DNA of 64,000 bases from Paenimyroides marinum (GCF_900108395.1 NZ_FNXE01000007.1:1-64000), one strand, 5' to 3'; counted from the first letter of the stretch, positions 35,427-44,675 are shown. The notes: generated from the sequence alone by a model not told the origin. Numbers and translations are program-made.

Positions 35427-36353
35427 TTAAATTTCTGTTATTTTTTGTTGTGTTTTTAAAGATTTTGATAAAGGTGCGCCTTGTAAGTACAATAGTAAAA
35501 ACGACCATTTGCGTGGTTTTATTATGCTTGCAAAAAAAGTTGTAAAAATTAAATAGATTAAAAGTAGATGTTTGCTTAAACAGCCAAAGTGTTTTTGAAC
35601 CAGATAAACCAGCGATATTTTTAATTCTTTCTTTATGCGGTCACTGTGTTCAGTACTGATTCCATGGTAATGAAGATATTTTGCCGAAGGTACAAAATAG
35701 CAATTTTTTCCAATGTTTTTTAAGCGTAAACACACATCTGTTTCTTCATAATACAGAAAAAGATTTTCGTCAAAGCCGCCAATTTCATTAAAACTGTTTC
35801 GATCAACCAGCATAAAACTACCTGAAACAGTATTGACTTTCATGGATTGGTTATATGATTTTTTTCGTCTGGGATATTTTTTTGAATCAATCAATTCAAG
35901 GAATTTCCTGCCAAAAATTTGTCGGGTGGTAGTGGCATAATGATCAAACGAAATAATTTCTTTTTCATGCTCGTTATAACTTTGCCCACCAACAATTCCA
36001 GCTGTTTTATTGTGTGTTATAAAATGGTAAAGTTCTGAAAGACAATCGTTAATAAACAAGGTGTCATTGTTTATAAAAGCAACATATTCTGAAGGCTCGG
36101 CATACTGAATTCCCAACATGTTTCCACCACCAAAACCTTTATTGATTTTACTTCTGTGTACCGATACTTTTGAGTGTGATTTTTGGTCAAAATAATTTTT
36201 TAAATAATAATAATCTTCTTTAGCAGAATTGTTGTCAACCACATAAATTTTAAAGTTAAATGTATCGGGAGTTTTTGCTAAAATACTCTCGATACACGCT
36301 ACGGTATATTTGCTGGTGTTGTAATTTATTATGATAACTGCTACTTTTAACAT
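35427..36353 (-). CDS. GT2 family glycosyltransferase (rhamnosyltransferase-like)
   Basis: A 308-residue GT-A fold transferase. The nucleotide-sugar binding start VAVIIINYNTSKYTVACIES, the second block VVDNNSAKED, the metal-binding FINNDT near residue 96 and the acceptor-side motif GGFDENLFLYYEETDVCLRL near 200 match WbbL-type enzymes that add rhamnose or similar sugars to envelope glycans. A hydrophobic stretch near 255-275 may anchor it to the membrane. First gene of the minus-strand operon, divergent from the next GT2 gene. Confidence 0.88.
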   Translation of the reverse strand: MLKVAVIIINYNTSKYTVACIESILAKTPDTFNFKIYVVDNNSAKEDYYYLKNYFDQKSHSKVSVHRSKINKGFGGGNMLGIQYAEPSEYVAFINNDTLFINDCLSELYHFITHNKTAGIVGGQSYNEHEKEIISFDHYATTTRQIFGRKFLELIDSKKYPRRKKSYNQSMKVNTVSGSFMLVDRNSFNEIGGFDENLFLYYEETDVCLRLKNIGKNCYFVPSAKYLHYHGISTEHSDRIKKELKISLVYLVQKHFGCLSKHLLLIYLIFTTFFASIIKPRKWSFLLLYLQGAPLSKSLKTQQKITEI

Positions 36354-36416
36354 AGATTATTTTTGGGTAAAAATAAATAAAATTCCAAGTTATACCTACA
36401 TTAAAGTCTTATAATC

Positions 36417-36424
36417 TATATTTG
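36417..36424 (+). promoter_or_regulatory. Putative -7 box for the 36443 gene pair
   Basis: TATATTTG matches TAnnTTTG, 18 bases before the ATG at 36443. No -33 TTG seen. Confidence 0.5.
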
Positions 36425-36442
36425 TACCATTATTTAAAATGA

Positions 36443-37228
36443 ATGAAAACAGCGTTACTCATATCAACCTATAACTGGCCGCAGGCATTAGAACTGATTT
36501 TTAAAAGCATACACGAACAAACTGAAATGCCCGATGAAGTACTAATTGCCGATGACGGTTCTACTGAAGAAACTAAAAAGCTTATCGATGATTTTATTGG
36601 TAAAAGTACGTTTAAAGTGCTTCATGTGTGGCACGAAGATTTAGGTTTTAGAAAAGCAATTGCTTTAAACAAAGCAGTTGCCAAAAGCAGTTGCGAATAC
36701 ATCATTCAGATCGATGGAGATTGCATCATTCACCCAAAATTTATTGCCGATCATAAAAAGAATGCACAAACAGGATTGTATTTATACGGAACCAGAGCTA
36801 CCATCACAAAAGATGCTTTACCAGGAATTTTTAAGGGTAAACAAACAAAATTCAACTTTTTTTCAAAAAATTTAAAAAAGCGTTCGCGAACCATTCACAG
36901 TACGTTGCTTTCTAAAATGTATCAACCACATCAGCATTTTTCGGGTAATTTCCGTGGATGCAATGTATCGTTTTGGCGGGAAGATTTTATAAAGATAAAC
37001 GGATATAACGAAGCGTTTGAAGGGTGGGGCAGAGAAGACAGTGATTTGGTCATCCGTCTGGGAAACATGGGGGTTTGGGCAAAGCGTTTGCGTTATGCAG
37101 GAATTGTTTATCATATTTACCATCCCGAAAATTCAAGAAACAGGTTAGATGCAAATGATGCCATTCAACAGCAATCTATCCATCAAAAAATAATTCAAAT
37201 AGAAAAAGGAGTTTCTCAATATTTATAA
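36443..37228 (+). CDS. GT2 glycosyltransferase with galactosyltransferase-like C-terminus
   Basis: A 261-residue GT-A transferase: ALLISTYNWPQALELIFKSI at the N terminus, IADDGSTEET near 34, the metal site IIQIDGDCIIHP near 87 and the C-terminal motif NEAFEGWGREDSDLVIRL near 190. The latter is typical of the GT7C domain found in chondroitin-type and LPS core transferases. It is followed 8 bases later by a sugar-kinase-like gene, suggesting they act on the same LPS core region. Confidence 0.88.
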   Translation: MKTALLISTYNWPQALELIFKSIHEQTEMPDEVLIADDGSTEETKKLIDDFIGKSTFKVLHVWHEDLGFRKAIALNKAVAKSSCEYIIQIDGDCIIHPKFIADHKKNAQTGLYLYGTRATITKDALPGIFKGKQTKFNFFSKNLKKRSRTIHSTLLSKMYQPHQHFSGNFRGCNVSFWREDFIKINGYNEAFEGWGREDSDLVIRLGNMGVWAKRLRYAGIVYHIYHPENSRNRLDANDAIQQQSIHQKIIQIEKGVSQYL

Positions 37229-37236
37229 TTTATAAA

Positions 37237-38004
37237 ATGAAATTAACTATAAATCCGGAATTCAAATCAATTGAAAATGAACTTATTGACGCGATTGAAA
37301 ATTTTGATAAAAGAGGGCAACTTTTAGTCAAAGGCAGTCGGAATACCATTAAAATTTTTCAATCTTCTTTAGGCGAATTAAATATAAAATCGTTTAAAAA
37401 GCCCAATTTCATCAATACCATTGTGTATCGTTTTTTGAGAGATTCTAAGGCAAAGCGTTCGTATGATTTTGGTTTAAGATTGCTAAAAAAAGGAATCGGA
37501 ACGCCCATGCCAATAGCTTTTGTTGAATTTTCACAAGGAGTAGGGTTAGGAAAAAGTTTTTATGTGTGTCAGCAAATTGATGCGGAATATACGTACCGGG
37601 ATCTGGTTGAAAATCCTGAATTGAATCATCACGATGAAGTATTACGTGCCTTTACCCGGTTTTGTTACCAATTACATGAAAACGGAGTAGAGTTTAAAGA
37701 TCATTCGCCCGGAAATACGCTTATAAAAATAAATGAAGATCAATCCTATTCGTTCTACCTGGTGGATTTAAACCGAATGAACTTCCATAACCAACTATCG
37801 TTTGAGCAACGAATGTACAATTTACGCAGATTAACTCCCAAAAAAGAAATGATTGCTGTAATGGCAAACGAATATGCTAAAGTTTATACCGAAAAATCTG
37901 AAGCCGATATTTTTCAGCTTTTATGGCAATATACTACTGATTTTCAGGAAAAATTCCACAGGAAACAACGCATAAAAAAGCAGGTTAAATTTTGGAAGAA
38001 GTAG
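37237..38004 (+). CDS. Lipopolysaccharide (Kdo/heptose) kinase-like protein
   Basis: A 255-residue protein-kinase-like fold of the LPS kinase (KdkA/InaA) group. Visible elements are an ATP-site lysine candidate in IKSFKKPNFINTIVYRF near 52, the catalytic loop VEFKDHSPGNTLIKI near 143 (Asp and Asn) and the metal loop FYLVDLNRMNF near 168 in place of DFG. Such enzymes phosphorylate Kdo or heptose in the LPS inner core. Its last 20 bases overlap the end of a convergent GT2 gene. Confidence 0.8.
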   Translation: MKLTINPEFKSIENELIDAIENFDKRGQLLVKGSRNTIKIFQSSLGELNIKSFKKPNFINTIVYRFLRDSKAKRSYDFGLRLLKKGIGTPMPIAFVEFSQGVGLGKSFYVCQQIDAEYTYRDLVENPELNHHDEVLRAFTRFCYQLHENGVEFKDHSPGNTLIKINEDQSYSFYLVDLNRMNFHNQLSFEQRMYNLRRLTPKKEMIAVMANEYAKVYTEKSEADIFQLLWQYTTDFQEKFHRKQRIKKQVKFWKK

Positions 38005-38752
38005 CTTGTTCTTTCATCAATTTAAACATTTCTTTATAGCGTTCGCTGATTGCCTGTGCATAAATCTTGGAGATAATGTATCCTTTTTTACCATCTAAAA
38101 TTCCCAAACGGAAAAAATAACGGTTTAAAAAAGTATAAACAGGATGAAAAGCAGCCATAAAAACAGAAGGCTTTACATTTTTTTTAATTTTTTCTATAGC
38201 TTTAAGCTTGTTGTAATAAATTGCTTTATCTCTAAAATGTTCGTAACTGCTGTAAGAATAGTGCGTTAAGTAATTTTGTAACGTTCCGGTATGGGTAATA
38301 TTTAGTTTTTCATGAACCAAACCACGGTATTCCGCACCTTCTTTCTGGAAAAGCCTTAAGTTTTTATCGGTTCTTAATCCGGAAAAGCCAATGGGCTTAT
38401 CTAAAAAGTAAAATTTTCTTTTAAAATAGTATCCTTTTTTGGGATTGTTCAGTTGAACAGTGGTTAAAATTTCTTCTTTTAAAGATTCAGAAATTCTTTC
38501 ATCGGCATCTATAAAAAGAATCCATTTGTGACTGGCATATTGCAAGGCAATATTTCTCTGGCTGGAAAAATCCGTAAAAGTATGCTGATAAACTTTTACG
38601 TGGGTAAATTCTTTTAAAATAGCCAAAGTTTCATCGGTACTATAAGAATCTACAATAATAATTTCGTCGGCAAAATCCAGATTATTTACTAAATCCCGTA
38701 TATTTTTTGCTTCGTTAAGAGTAATTACCAATGCAGAAATCTTTGTACTCAA
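37985..38752 (-). CDS. GT2 glycosyltransferase (WaaE/KdtX-like)
   Basis: A 255-residue GT-A transferase of the family that adds glucose to the LPS core: ISALVITLNEAKNIRDLVNN at the N terminus, DEIIIVDSYSTDETL near 30, the metal site WILFIDADERIS near 75 and the acceptor segment GLVHEKLNITHTG near 140. The only start available is TTG at 38752, since an in-frame stop lies five codons upstream and no ATG occurs before the conserved start. It ends inside the tail of the convergent kinase-like gene. Confidence 0.87.
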   Translation of the reverse strand: MSTKISALVITLNEAKNIRDLVNNLDFADEIIIVDSYSTDETLAILKEFTHVKVYQHTFTDFSSQRNIALQYASHKWILFIDADERISESLKEEILTTVQLNNPKKGYYFKRKFYFLDKPIGFSGLRTDKNLRLFQKEGAEYRGLVHEKLNITHTGTLQNYLTHYSYSSYEHFRDKAIYYNKLKAIEKIKKNVKPSVFMAAFHPVYTFLNRYFFRLGILDGKKGYIISKIYAQAISERYKEMFKLMKEQATSSKI

Positions 38753-38785
38753 AAGGTGTTGTTTTTAATGAATGTTTTAATATGG

Positions 38786-38793
38786 CAAAACTA
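38786..38793 (-). promoter_or_regulatory. Putative -7 box before the WaaE-like gene
   Basis: TAGTTTTG on the minus strand fits TAnnTTTG and is 34 bases before the TTG start, between this gene and the heptosyltransferase. No correctly spaced -33 element. Confidence 0.35.
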
Positions 38794-38794
38794 T

Positions 38795-39859
38795 CTATTT
38801 TAAATGCAAATTAAGAAATTTTCTTAACTTTTCTTTAAATAAATTAAATTCTAAAAGTGCGTAAAATCTATCGGCCTGTTTTTTTATTTTTTTGTTGGAT
38901 AACCCTTTCAGTTCTTCGGGGAAATAATCTTTTAAATGAACACTTGTATGATTAATGCCGTCTTCAAAAGTGGCCCAGACATTTTTGTCGATCCAAGGCG
39001 AAAAAACAATAAATGTTTTTTTTCCTAAAGCTTTAGACATATTGATTGCACCACCGTCGTTACCGATAATCAAGTCGCATTCGTTTGCCAAAGCTATAAA
39101 CGAACGTAAATCGCCGCCCAATAGATCAAAATAAATTTTAGATTGTGTTTCGGCTGATAATTGATCGTAAACTTCTTTTGCTTGATTTTTTTGCGATGGA
39201 AAGTAATTGAACAAAATATTAATATCGTAATTCAGACCTAAAAAATCAACCATTTGTGCCATTTTATCCAACGGATAGGTTTTACTTTCGTCGGATCCCA
39301 ACAAACTAATCATCACCGTTTTTCTGTTCAAGTTAACCAGATGTTCTTTTAAGCTGTTTTTAGCTTTTTCAATTTCTTTATCAGTCAGATACAATTTGGG
39401 TTCGGTTGCTAAAGGTTTTTCAATTCCCAAAGGTTTTAACAAAGCCAAACGATGTTCAATTGCCAAACCTAAATGTGATTCTGGCTGGGTGTGTTTTATA
39501 ACATTATCGGTATATAGAAACGTTCTTCCCGACTTTTTATACGAAATTTTTTTAGTTGCCTGATTGATGAAAACATTTACCCAGCTTTGAATTTTTGAAT
39601 ACGCATCAATAACAATATAGTATTGGTTTTTATTGACTTCTTTGCTAAAACGGATTAATTTTAGCAAACCTTTGTTTTTCTTTTCGTTAAAAACAATTAA
39701 TTCATCAATAAACGGATTGTTTTCTAAAACCGGCAACGTATTACTGTTGACCAGATAGTGAACAGTAGCGGTTGGAAAAGCTTTTTTAAGATTTTTGCAC
39801 AACAAAGAGGAAATAAGTACATCTCCAATCATTTTGTGCTGAATTACTAAAATCTTCAT
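38795..39859 (-). CDS. GT9 family glycosyltransferase (heptosyltransferase-like)
   Basis: A 354-residue GT-B transferase like WaaF/WaaC/WaaQ, which add heptoses to the LPS inner core. The N terminus reads KILVIQHKMIGDVLISSLL, the motif for this family. The C-terminal donor site is LIGNDGGAINMSKALGKKTF near 270, then FSPWIDKNVWATF. In Bacteroidota the sugar is not necessarily heptose. Its promoter at 39877-39910 has good -33/-7 spacing. Confidence 0.9.
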   Translation of the reverse strand: MKILVIQHKMIGDVLISSLLCKNLKKAFPTATVHYLVNSNTLPVLENNPFIDELIVFNEKKNKGLLKLIRFSKEVNKNQYYIVIDAYSKIQSWVNVFINQATKKISYKKSGRTFLYTDNVIKHTQPESHLGLAIEHRLALLKPLGIEKPLATEPKLYLTDKEIEKAKNSLKEHLVNLNRKTVMISLLGSDESKTYPLDKMAQMVDFLGLNYDINILFNYFPSQKNQAKEVYDQLSAETQSKIYFDLLGGDLRSFIALANECDLIIGNDGGAINMSKALGKKTFIVFSPWIDKNVWATFEDGINHTSVHLKDYFPEELKGLSNKKIKKQADRFYALLEFNLFKEKLRKFLNLHLK

Positions 39860-39876
39860 ATCATCGTGTTGTCGGA

Positions 39877-39910
39877 CAAATCTAAGAAAATTATATATGT
39901 AATTTTACAA
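39877..39910 (-). promoter_or_regulatory. Putative promoter of the GT9 gene
   Basis: On the minus strand, TTG at 39910-39908 is 23 bases before TAGATTTG at 39884-39877, at the upper limit of normal spacing. Confidence 0.5.
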
Positions 39911-39928
39911 TATACAATTATACTTTCT

Positions 39929-40444
39929 TTATAAATTCTCAGTAGCAGCATTTTCTTCTTCTATATTTTGCCCTGATTTAAGCATATTTAATGCTGTTTT
40001 AGCAAGATTACTATCAGGAAATTCATTCAAAATTTCTTGATAATAATACTTTGCTTTGTTCCCGTTTCCCATTTGAGCATAACTAAAAGCTATATTATTT
40101 AAGCCCATTTCTATATAGCTTATTTTTGAGTCAGATAAAAGTGTTAAAAATCTATATTTATCAATCCATTTGTTTTCTCGAAAATAGGCAACACTTTTTT
40201 CGAAAGATTTGATTGCACCAGAATAATCATTTAATTTTATAAGATTAATCCCTTTCTTATGATCTTTAGCAAAATACGAGCGTGATCCATATGACAATAT
40301 CAGATAGGTTAATGCTCCTAAAAGAACTGGTTCATCAATATCTAATAAGTAATAGATGATTATGAGAACTGCCATAAAAACTACTTGAGTGATTACAGTA
40401 ATCCAATTTGTTTGTTTTATCGTTGGAATATTATTTTTTGACAT
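39929..40444 (-). CDS. Membrane protein with TPR-like C-terminus
   Basis: A 171-residue protein with two adjacent membrane helices (about 15-35 and 40-58) followed by a soluble helical domain. The helices around 75-155 (DYSGAIKSFEKSVAYFREN, NNIAFSYAQMGNGNKAKYYY, NEFPDSNLAKTALNML) look like tetratricopeptide repeats, which mediate protein contacts. It lies between envelope genes without overlapping either; no function assigned. Confidence 0.75.
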   Translation of the reverse strand: MSKNNIPTIKQTNWITVITQVVFMAVLIIIYYLLDIDEPVLLGALTYLILSYGSRSYFAKDHKKGINLIKLNDYSGAIKSFEKSVAYFRENKWIDKYRFLTLLSDSKISYIEMGLNNIAFSYAQMGNGNKAKYYYQEILNEFPDSNLAKTALNMLKSGQNIEEENAATENL

Positions 40445-40544
40445 ATCTTGTAATATTAAGATTAATTTTATGTTTAAAATTTAGTTTATAATAAAACCTT
40501 ACTTAATTATTCTGTATTTTACAATAGTACAAATTAATATTTAT

Positions 40545-42398
40545 TTATCGAACGGTCAATTGATTTTTTGAAACTCTGTGATTAAAAGATTGTATATAGG
40601 CTTTTATAAAACGCTCCATTTTTTCTTTTGTTTCAGGTTCTTTTTCAATTATATTTTCTTTTAAAAGCGGATCTTTTTTCCAATTGTAAAGTCCTATAGT
40701 CTTGGTTCCGTCGAACGCCAGGTAATAATCGCCCATTTCCAGATTATAGATATTATCCAGATAATTGACAACAAAATCTTGATTTGACTTATACGATTTT
40801 CCGTACGAAACTAATTTGGTATTTAACTGAAGATAATCAACCAAGCTTGGCAAAATATCTATTTGCTGAAAATTTTTTTCATTAGTGGCGATCATTGTTT
40901 CATCGCAGGGAACAAAAAACATAATAGGAATACGAAATTTTCCTACATTGTTTTTATACTTTGGTTCTTCACCAGTTGAAGAAGTGTGATCTGACGTAAT
41001 AACAAAAATGGTATTGTTAAACCACGGTTTTTTTTCTGCCGATTCAAAGAATCTTTTTAAAGCATAATCGGCATAAGCGATTGATTCGTGAATTTCGGTT
41101 GATCCTTTTGGAAATTTTCCTTTATATTTTTCGGGAATTGTAAAAGGTGCGTGTGATGAAATGGTAAATAAAGTGGTGAAAAACGGTTGTTTAAAAGTGG
41201 TTAATTCTTTAGCGAAAAATTGTAAAAAATCTTCATCGAAAACGCCCCATTTTCCATCGAAAGATTCGGGACCTTTATATTCGTTTTTCCCGTAATAACG
41301 ATCGAATCCTGCAACATCTGCATATTGATCAAAGTTTTGACTTCCGTTAAAAGCACCGTGGAAAAACGAAGTGTTGTACCCGTTGTCTTTTAATATTTTG
41401 GGTAATCCATAGACATTATTTACAGCATAACAAGATGAAATAAAGCTTTTGTTCATTAAACTTGGAACGCTTGAAAGAGTAGAGGGAACTGCATCAATTG
41501 ATAACTTTCCGTTAGCAAAACCATTTTCAAAAAAATAACTTTTCTGAATTAATGAATCTAAAAACGACGTTTGTCCACGTTGTATATTTTCTCTTCCAAA
41601 GCTTTCTAAAATCAATAAAACAACATTTTTTTTATTTGAATTTTCGTATGAAAACGATTGGATTGGATTAAAAATACGTTCCGCTTGCTTATCATCAAAA
41701 AAATGTACTTCTTTAAGATTGTTCTTTTTACTGAGTGTTTTCATTACTGTAAATGGTGTATTGAGAACCAAAGCAGAAGTTCCGATAGGTCCATATTCAG
41801 AAGCGTCAACAATTCTAAGAGGTTTACGATCAATACCCCGACCGGCTGTAAAGAGTAAAATTACCGTGAATAATAAACTTGTGGTTGAAACGAAATTCGA
41901 AGATGTTTTTACATTTCGATACTTTATTTGCTTTAAACCAAGCCAGAATATAATAAAAGTTAAAGTAATAAAAAGTGGAATTTTCCAATAATCGACAAAA
42001 TAAGATGCGATCAGTCCACCTATTTCATTAGTCATTCCTTCAGCTGTAATCATCGAGAACGAGCTTCTTCTTCCCACAAATCTAAAATATTCATAATCAA
42101 TGAAATTCAGACAAATAAAAATTCCGTTAACTAAAAAGAAACTTATAAAAAGGCTATTTTGATACATTTTGTTAGTCTGAAATTTTCCGGGAATTAAATG
42201 AAAAACAGCAAATAATATATTAATATAGCCTAATACCGATAGATCAAATATAAGTCCGCCAATAAATACGTTGCTACTTATTTCAGGGAAAAAAGATTGG
42301 TTATAAAGATAAAATCCTACTCTGATAAGTTGATAAATAACTACTAGTAAAAGAAATCTCTGGATAAATAAAGTAAGCGTATTTTTAGTTTTGTTCAT
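40545..42398 (-). CDS. LTA-synthase-family sulfatase-like membrane enzyme
   Basis: A 617-residue protein with five N-terminal membrane helices (to about 190) and a C-terminal alkaline-phosphatase-superfamily domain. The domain begins KKNVVLLILESFGREN; the nucleophile region is ANGKLSIDAVPSTLSS, metal ligands appear in FVITSDHTSSTGEEP, and substrate-site histidine in FTISSHAPFTIP. Relatives transfer phosphoglycerol or phosphoethanolamine to glycans or lipids. In a Gram-negative without teichoic acid, modification of LPS or membrane lipids is more likely. The ATG at 42398 is used; the frame extends to a TTG at 42422. Confidence 0.88.
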   Translation of the reverse strand: MNKTKNTLTLFIQRFLLLVVIYQLIRVGFYLYNQSFFPEISSNVFIGGLIFDLSVLGYINILFAVFHLIPGKFQTNKMYQNSLFISFFLVNGIFICLNFIDYEYFRFVGRRSSFSMITAEGMTNEIGGLIASYFVDYWKIPLFITLTFIIFWLGLKQIKYRNVKTSSNFVSTTSLLFTVILLFTAGRGIDRKPLRIVDASEYGPIGTSALVLNTPFTVMKTLSKKNNLKEVHFFDDKQAERIFNPIQSFSYENSNKKNVVLLILESFGRENIQRGQTSFLDSLIQKSYFFENGFANGKLSIDAVPSTLSSVPSLMNKSFISSCYAVNNVYGLPKILKDNGYNTSFFHGAFNGSQNFDQYADVAGFDRYYGKNEYKGPESFDGKWGVFDEDFLQFFAKELTTFKQPFFTTLFTISSHAPFTIPEKYKGKFPKGSTEIHESIAYADYALKRFFESAEKKPWFNNTIFVITSDHTSSTGEEPKYKNNVGKFRIPIMFFVPCDETMIATNEKNFQQIDILPSLVDYLQLNTKLVSYGKSYKSNQDFVVNYLDNIYNLEMGDYYLAFDGTKTIGLYNWKKDPLLKENIIEKEPETKEKMERFIKAYIQSFNHRVSKNQLTVR

Positions 42399-42524
42399 GA
42401 TTTTTACCAAATTGAGCGGCAAAAATCCGATTTTATAAAAACTTAACCAAAAAATAATATTAGAAATGTTTTATTAATAAAAATAATTAAATAAGTTATA
42501 AGCTTTTATTTTTCTATAACAAAA

Positions 42525-42552
42525 AAGGAACTTTTTTAAAGTTCCTTTTTTT
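42525..42552. terminator. Terminator after the 70-residue gene
   Basis: Stem aaaggaactt pairs with aagttccttt around a short T/A loop, with A-rich and T-rich flanks so it can work in both directions. Confidence 0.75.
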
Positions 42553-42556
42553 GACA

Positions 42557-42769
42557 TTATATTTTAATATAATTTACTTCGTTTTCGTATGATCGAACAG
42601 CACCACCTTTTAATACCACGATTAATCTGCCTTCATCGCTCCATCGTGCAGTTTCCACTTCTTCTCCTACAAAAAGTTCCAATTCTTTTCCGTTTTCGTC
42701 AATAACGTATAAAAACTGACCGTTTATTCTAAAATTATTTGACTTTTTAAAATTTTCTGTAAATTCCAT
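42557..42769 (-). CDS. Small conserved-looking hypothetical protein
   Basis: A 70-residue cytosolic protein with an acidic, beta-strand-rich sequence (FLYVIDENGKELELFVGEE; GRLIVVLKGGAVRSYENE) and no membrane segment or cysteine. Stop and terminator are adjacent, and the ATG follows an AT-rich leader, so it looks like a genuine single gene. Function unknown. Confidence 0.7.
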   Translation of the reverse strand: MEFTENFKKSNNFRINGQFLYVIDENGKELELFVGEEVETARWSDEGRLIVVLKGGAVRSYENEVNYIKI

Positions 42770-42853
42770 ATCTATATATTTTAATCGTAAAAATACAAAA
42801 TGCTTTTTAATTGCAAGCAGATTAATTTATTTTATTAAACCAATTTTAAGTGG

Positions 42854-42861
42854 TATTTTTG
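42854..42861 (+). promoter_or_regulatory. Putative -7 box for ettA
   Basis: TATTTTTG fits TAnnTTTG, 29 bases before the ettA ATG. No -33 TTG at the usual distance. Confidence 0.45.
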
Positions 42862-42890
42862 AAATTCATATAACATTTGTTAAAAATATT

Positions 42891-44579
42891 ATGTCAGACG
42901 ATAAAAAAGTAATTTTTTCTATGTCGAAAGTAAGTAAAACCTACTCATCGACAAACAAAACAGTGCTTAAAGATATTTATTTAAGCTTTTTTTATGGAGC
43001 TAAAATCGGAATTTTAGGTTTAAACGGTTCTGGTAAATCATCCTTGTTAAAAATTATTGCGGGCGTTGATAAAAACTATCAGGGCGATGTGGTTTTTGCA
43101 CCGGGTTACACTGTGGGCTATTTAGAGCAGGAGCCTCAGTTAGATGAAAGTAAAACCGTAATTGAAGTGGTTCGTGAAGGAATGGCTGAAATTGTTGCAG
43201 TTTTAGACGAGTTCAACCAGATTAATGATATGTTTGGTTTGCCTGAAGTGTATGAAGATGCCGATAAAATGCAGAAATTAATGGATCGTCAGGCTGATTT
43301 ACAAGATAAAATTGATGCTGTAGGCGGTTGGGAATTAGACAATAAATTAGAAGTGGCCATGGACGCGCTTCGCTGTCCGGAACCCGGCACCCCAATTTCA
43401 GTACTTTCAGGCGGTGAACGTCGTCGTGTGGCATTATGCCGTTTGTTGTTACAAGAACCTGATGTGTTGTTGCTCGATGAGCCTACCAACCACTTAGATG
43501 CAGAATCGGTTCACTGGTTAGAACAACATTTACAGCAATATAAAGGAACCATTATTGCCGTAACCCACGACCGTTATTTCTTGGATAATGTTGCCGGATG
43601 GATTTTGGAATTAGACAGAGGAGAAGGAATTCCGTGGAAAGGAAATTATTCTTCGTGGCTGGATCAAAAAGCAAAACGCTTGGAACAGGAAGAAAAAACC
43701 GCATCGAAACGCAGAAAAACGTTGGAACGTGAGTTAGATTGGGTGCGACAGGGAGCCAAAGGCCGTCAAACCAAACAAAAGGCACGTTTACAAAATTATG
43801 ATCGTTTGTTGAATGAAGATCAAAAACAGTTAGAAGAAAAGCTGGAAATCTATATTCCAAATGGTCCGCGTTTAGGAACAAATGTCATCGAAGCAAAGAA
43901 TGTAGCAAAAGCATTTGGCGATAAAATTTTGTATGATAATCTGAATTTCACACTGCCTCAAGCAGGTATCGTTGGAATCATTGGTCCTAACGGAGCGGGT
44001 AAATCGACTATTTTCAGAATGATTATGGATGAAGAAACACCCGATGCCGGTGAATTTGTAGTGGGTGATACAGTGAAAATTGCCTATGTAGATCAATCGC
44101 ATAAAAACATCGATCCTGAAAAGTCTATTTATGAAAATTTCTCCGAAGGTCAGGAATTAATCATGATGGGTGGTCGTCAGGTAAATGCACGTGCGTATTT
44201 ATCTCGATTTAATTTTGGCGGATCGGATCAAAACAAAAAAGTTTCAGCATTATCTGGCGGAGAAAGAAACCGCTTGCATTTAGCAATGACTTTGAAAGAA
44301 GAAGGAAATGTTTTGTTGTTAGATGAGCCTACAAATGATTTGGATATTAATACGCTTCGTGCCTTAGAAGAAGGTTTGGAGAATTTTGCAGGTTGTGCCG
44401 TAATTATTTCCCATGACCGTTGGTTTTTAGACCGTGTGTGTACACACATTCTAGCATTTGAAGGCGATTCTGAAGTTTATTTCTTTGAAGGATCTTTCTC
44501 TGAATACGAAGAAAACCGTAGAAAACGTTTAGGTGATGTAGCACCAACCAGAATCAAATATAAAAAACTGGTACGATAA
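42891..44579 (+). CDS. ettA: Energy-dependent translational throttle protein EttA
   Basis: ABC-F ATPase that binds the ribosomal E site and adjusts the first steps of elongation to ATP/ADP status. The 562-residue length and two ATPase domains are typical: Walker A GLNGSGKSS near 42 and GPNGAGKST near 365, signatures LSGGERRRVALCRLLL near 170 and LSGGERNRLHLAMTL near 450, and the linker with the EttA arm between. The C terminus ends TRIKYKKLVR-like as in the family. It is a single gene with a terminator at 44582-44610. Confidence 0.95.
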   Translation: MSDDKKVIFSMSKVSKTYSSTNKTVLKDIYLSFFYGAKIGILGLNGSGKSSLLKIIAGVDKNYQGDVVFAPGYTVGYLEQEPQLDESKTVIEVVREGMAEIVAVLDEFNQINDMFGLPEVYEDADKMQKLMDRQADLQDKIDAVGGWELDNKLEVAMDALRCPEPGTPISVLSGGERRRVALCRLLLQEPDVLLLDEPTNHLDAESVHWLEQHLQQYKGTIIAVTHDRYFLDNVAGWILELDRGEGIPWKGNYSSWLDQKAKRLEQEEKTASKRRKTLERELDWVRQGAKGRQTKQKARLQNYDRLLNEDQKQLEEKLEIYIPNGPRLGTNVIEAKNVAKAFGDKILYDNLNFTLPQAGIVGIIGPNGAGKSTIFRMIMDEETPDAGEFVVGDTVKIAYVDQSHKNIDPEKSIYENFSEGQELIMMGGRQVNARAYLSRFNFGGSDQNKKVSALSGGERNRLHLAMTLKEEGNVLLLDEPTNDLDINTLRALEEGLENFAGCAVIISHDRWFLDRVCTHILAFEGDSEVYFFEGSFSEYEENRRKRLGDVAPTRIKYKKLVR

Positions 44580-44581
44580 TA

Positions 44582-44612
44582 TAAAATCCGGTCGTTAGAT
44601 CGGATTTTTTGT
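44582..44612 (+). terminator. Terminator after ettA
   Basis: Stem aaatccg/cggattt with a 10-nt loop, followed by a T run. Confidence 0.75.
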
Positions 44613-44675
44613 TTCAATACGATCAACTTATTCTTAATAAAAACTTTGTAACTTTAAACCCTAAAACGAAATAAA

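Noticed and set aside
33508-42398. Envelope cluster as a complete capsule or O-antigen locus
   Set aside because: No Wzx flippase, Wzy polymerase, Wza/Wzc exporter or nucleotide-sugar synthesis genes were found, so it is better read as an LPS-core-type set.
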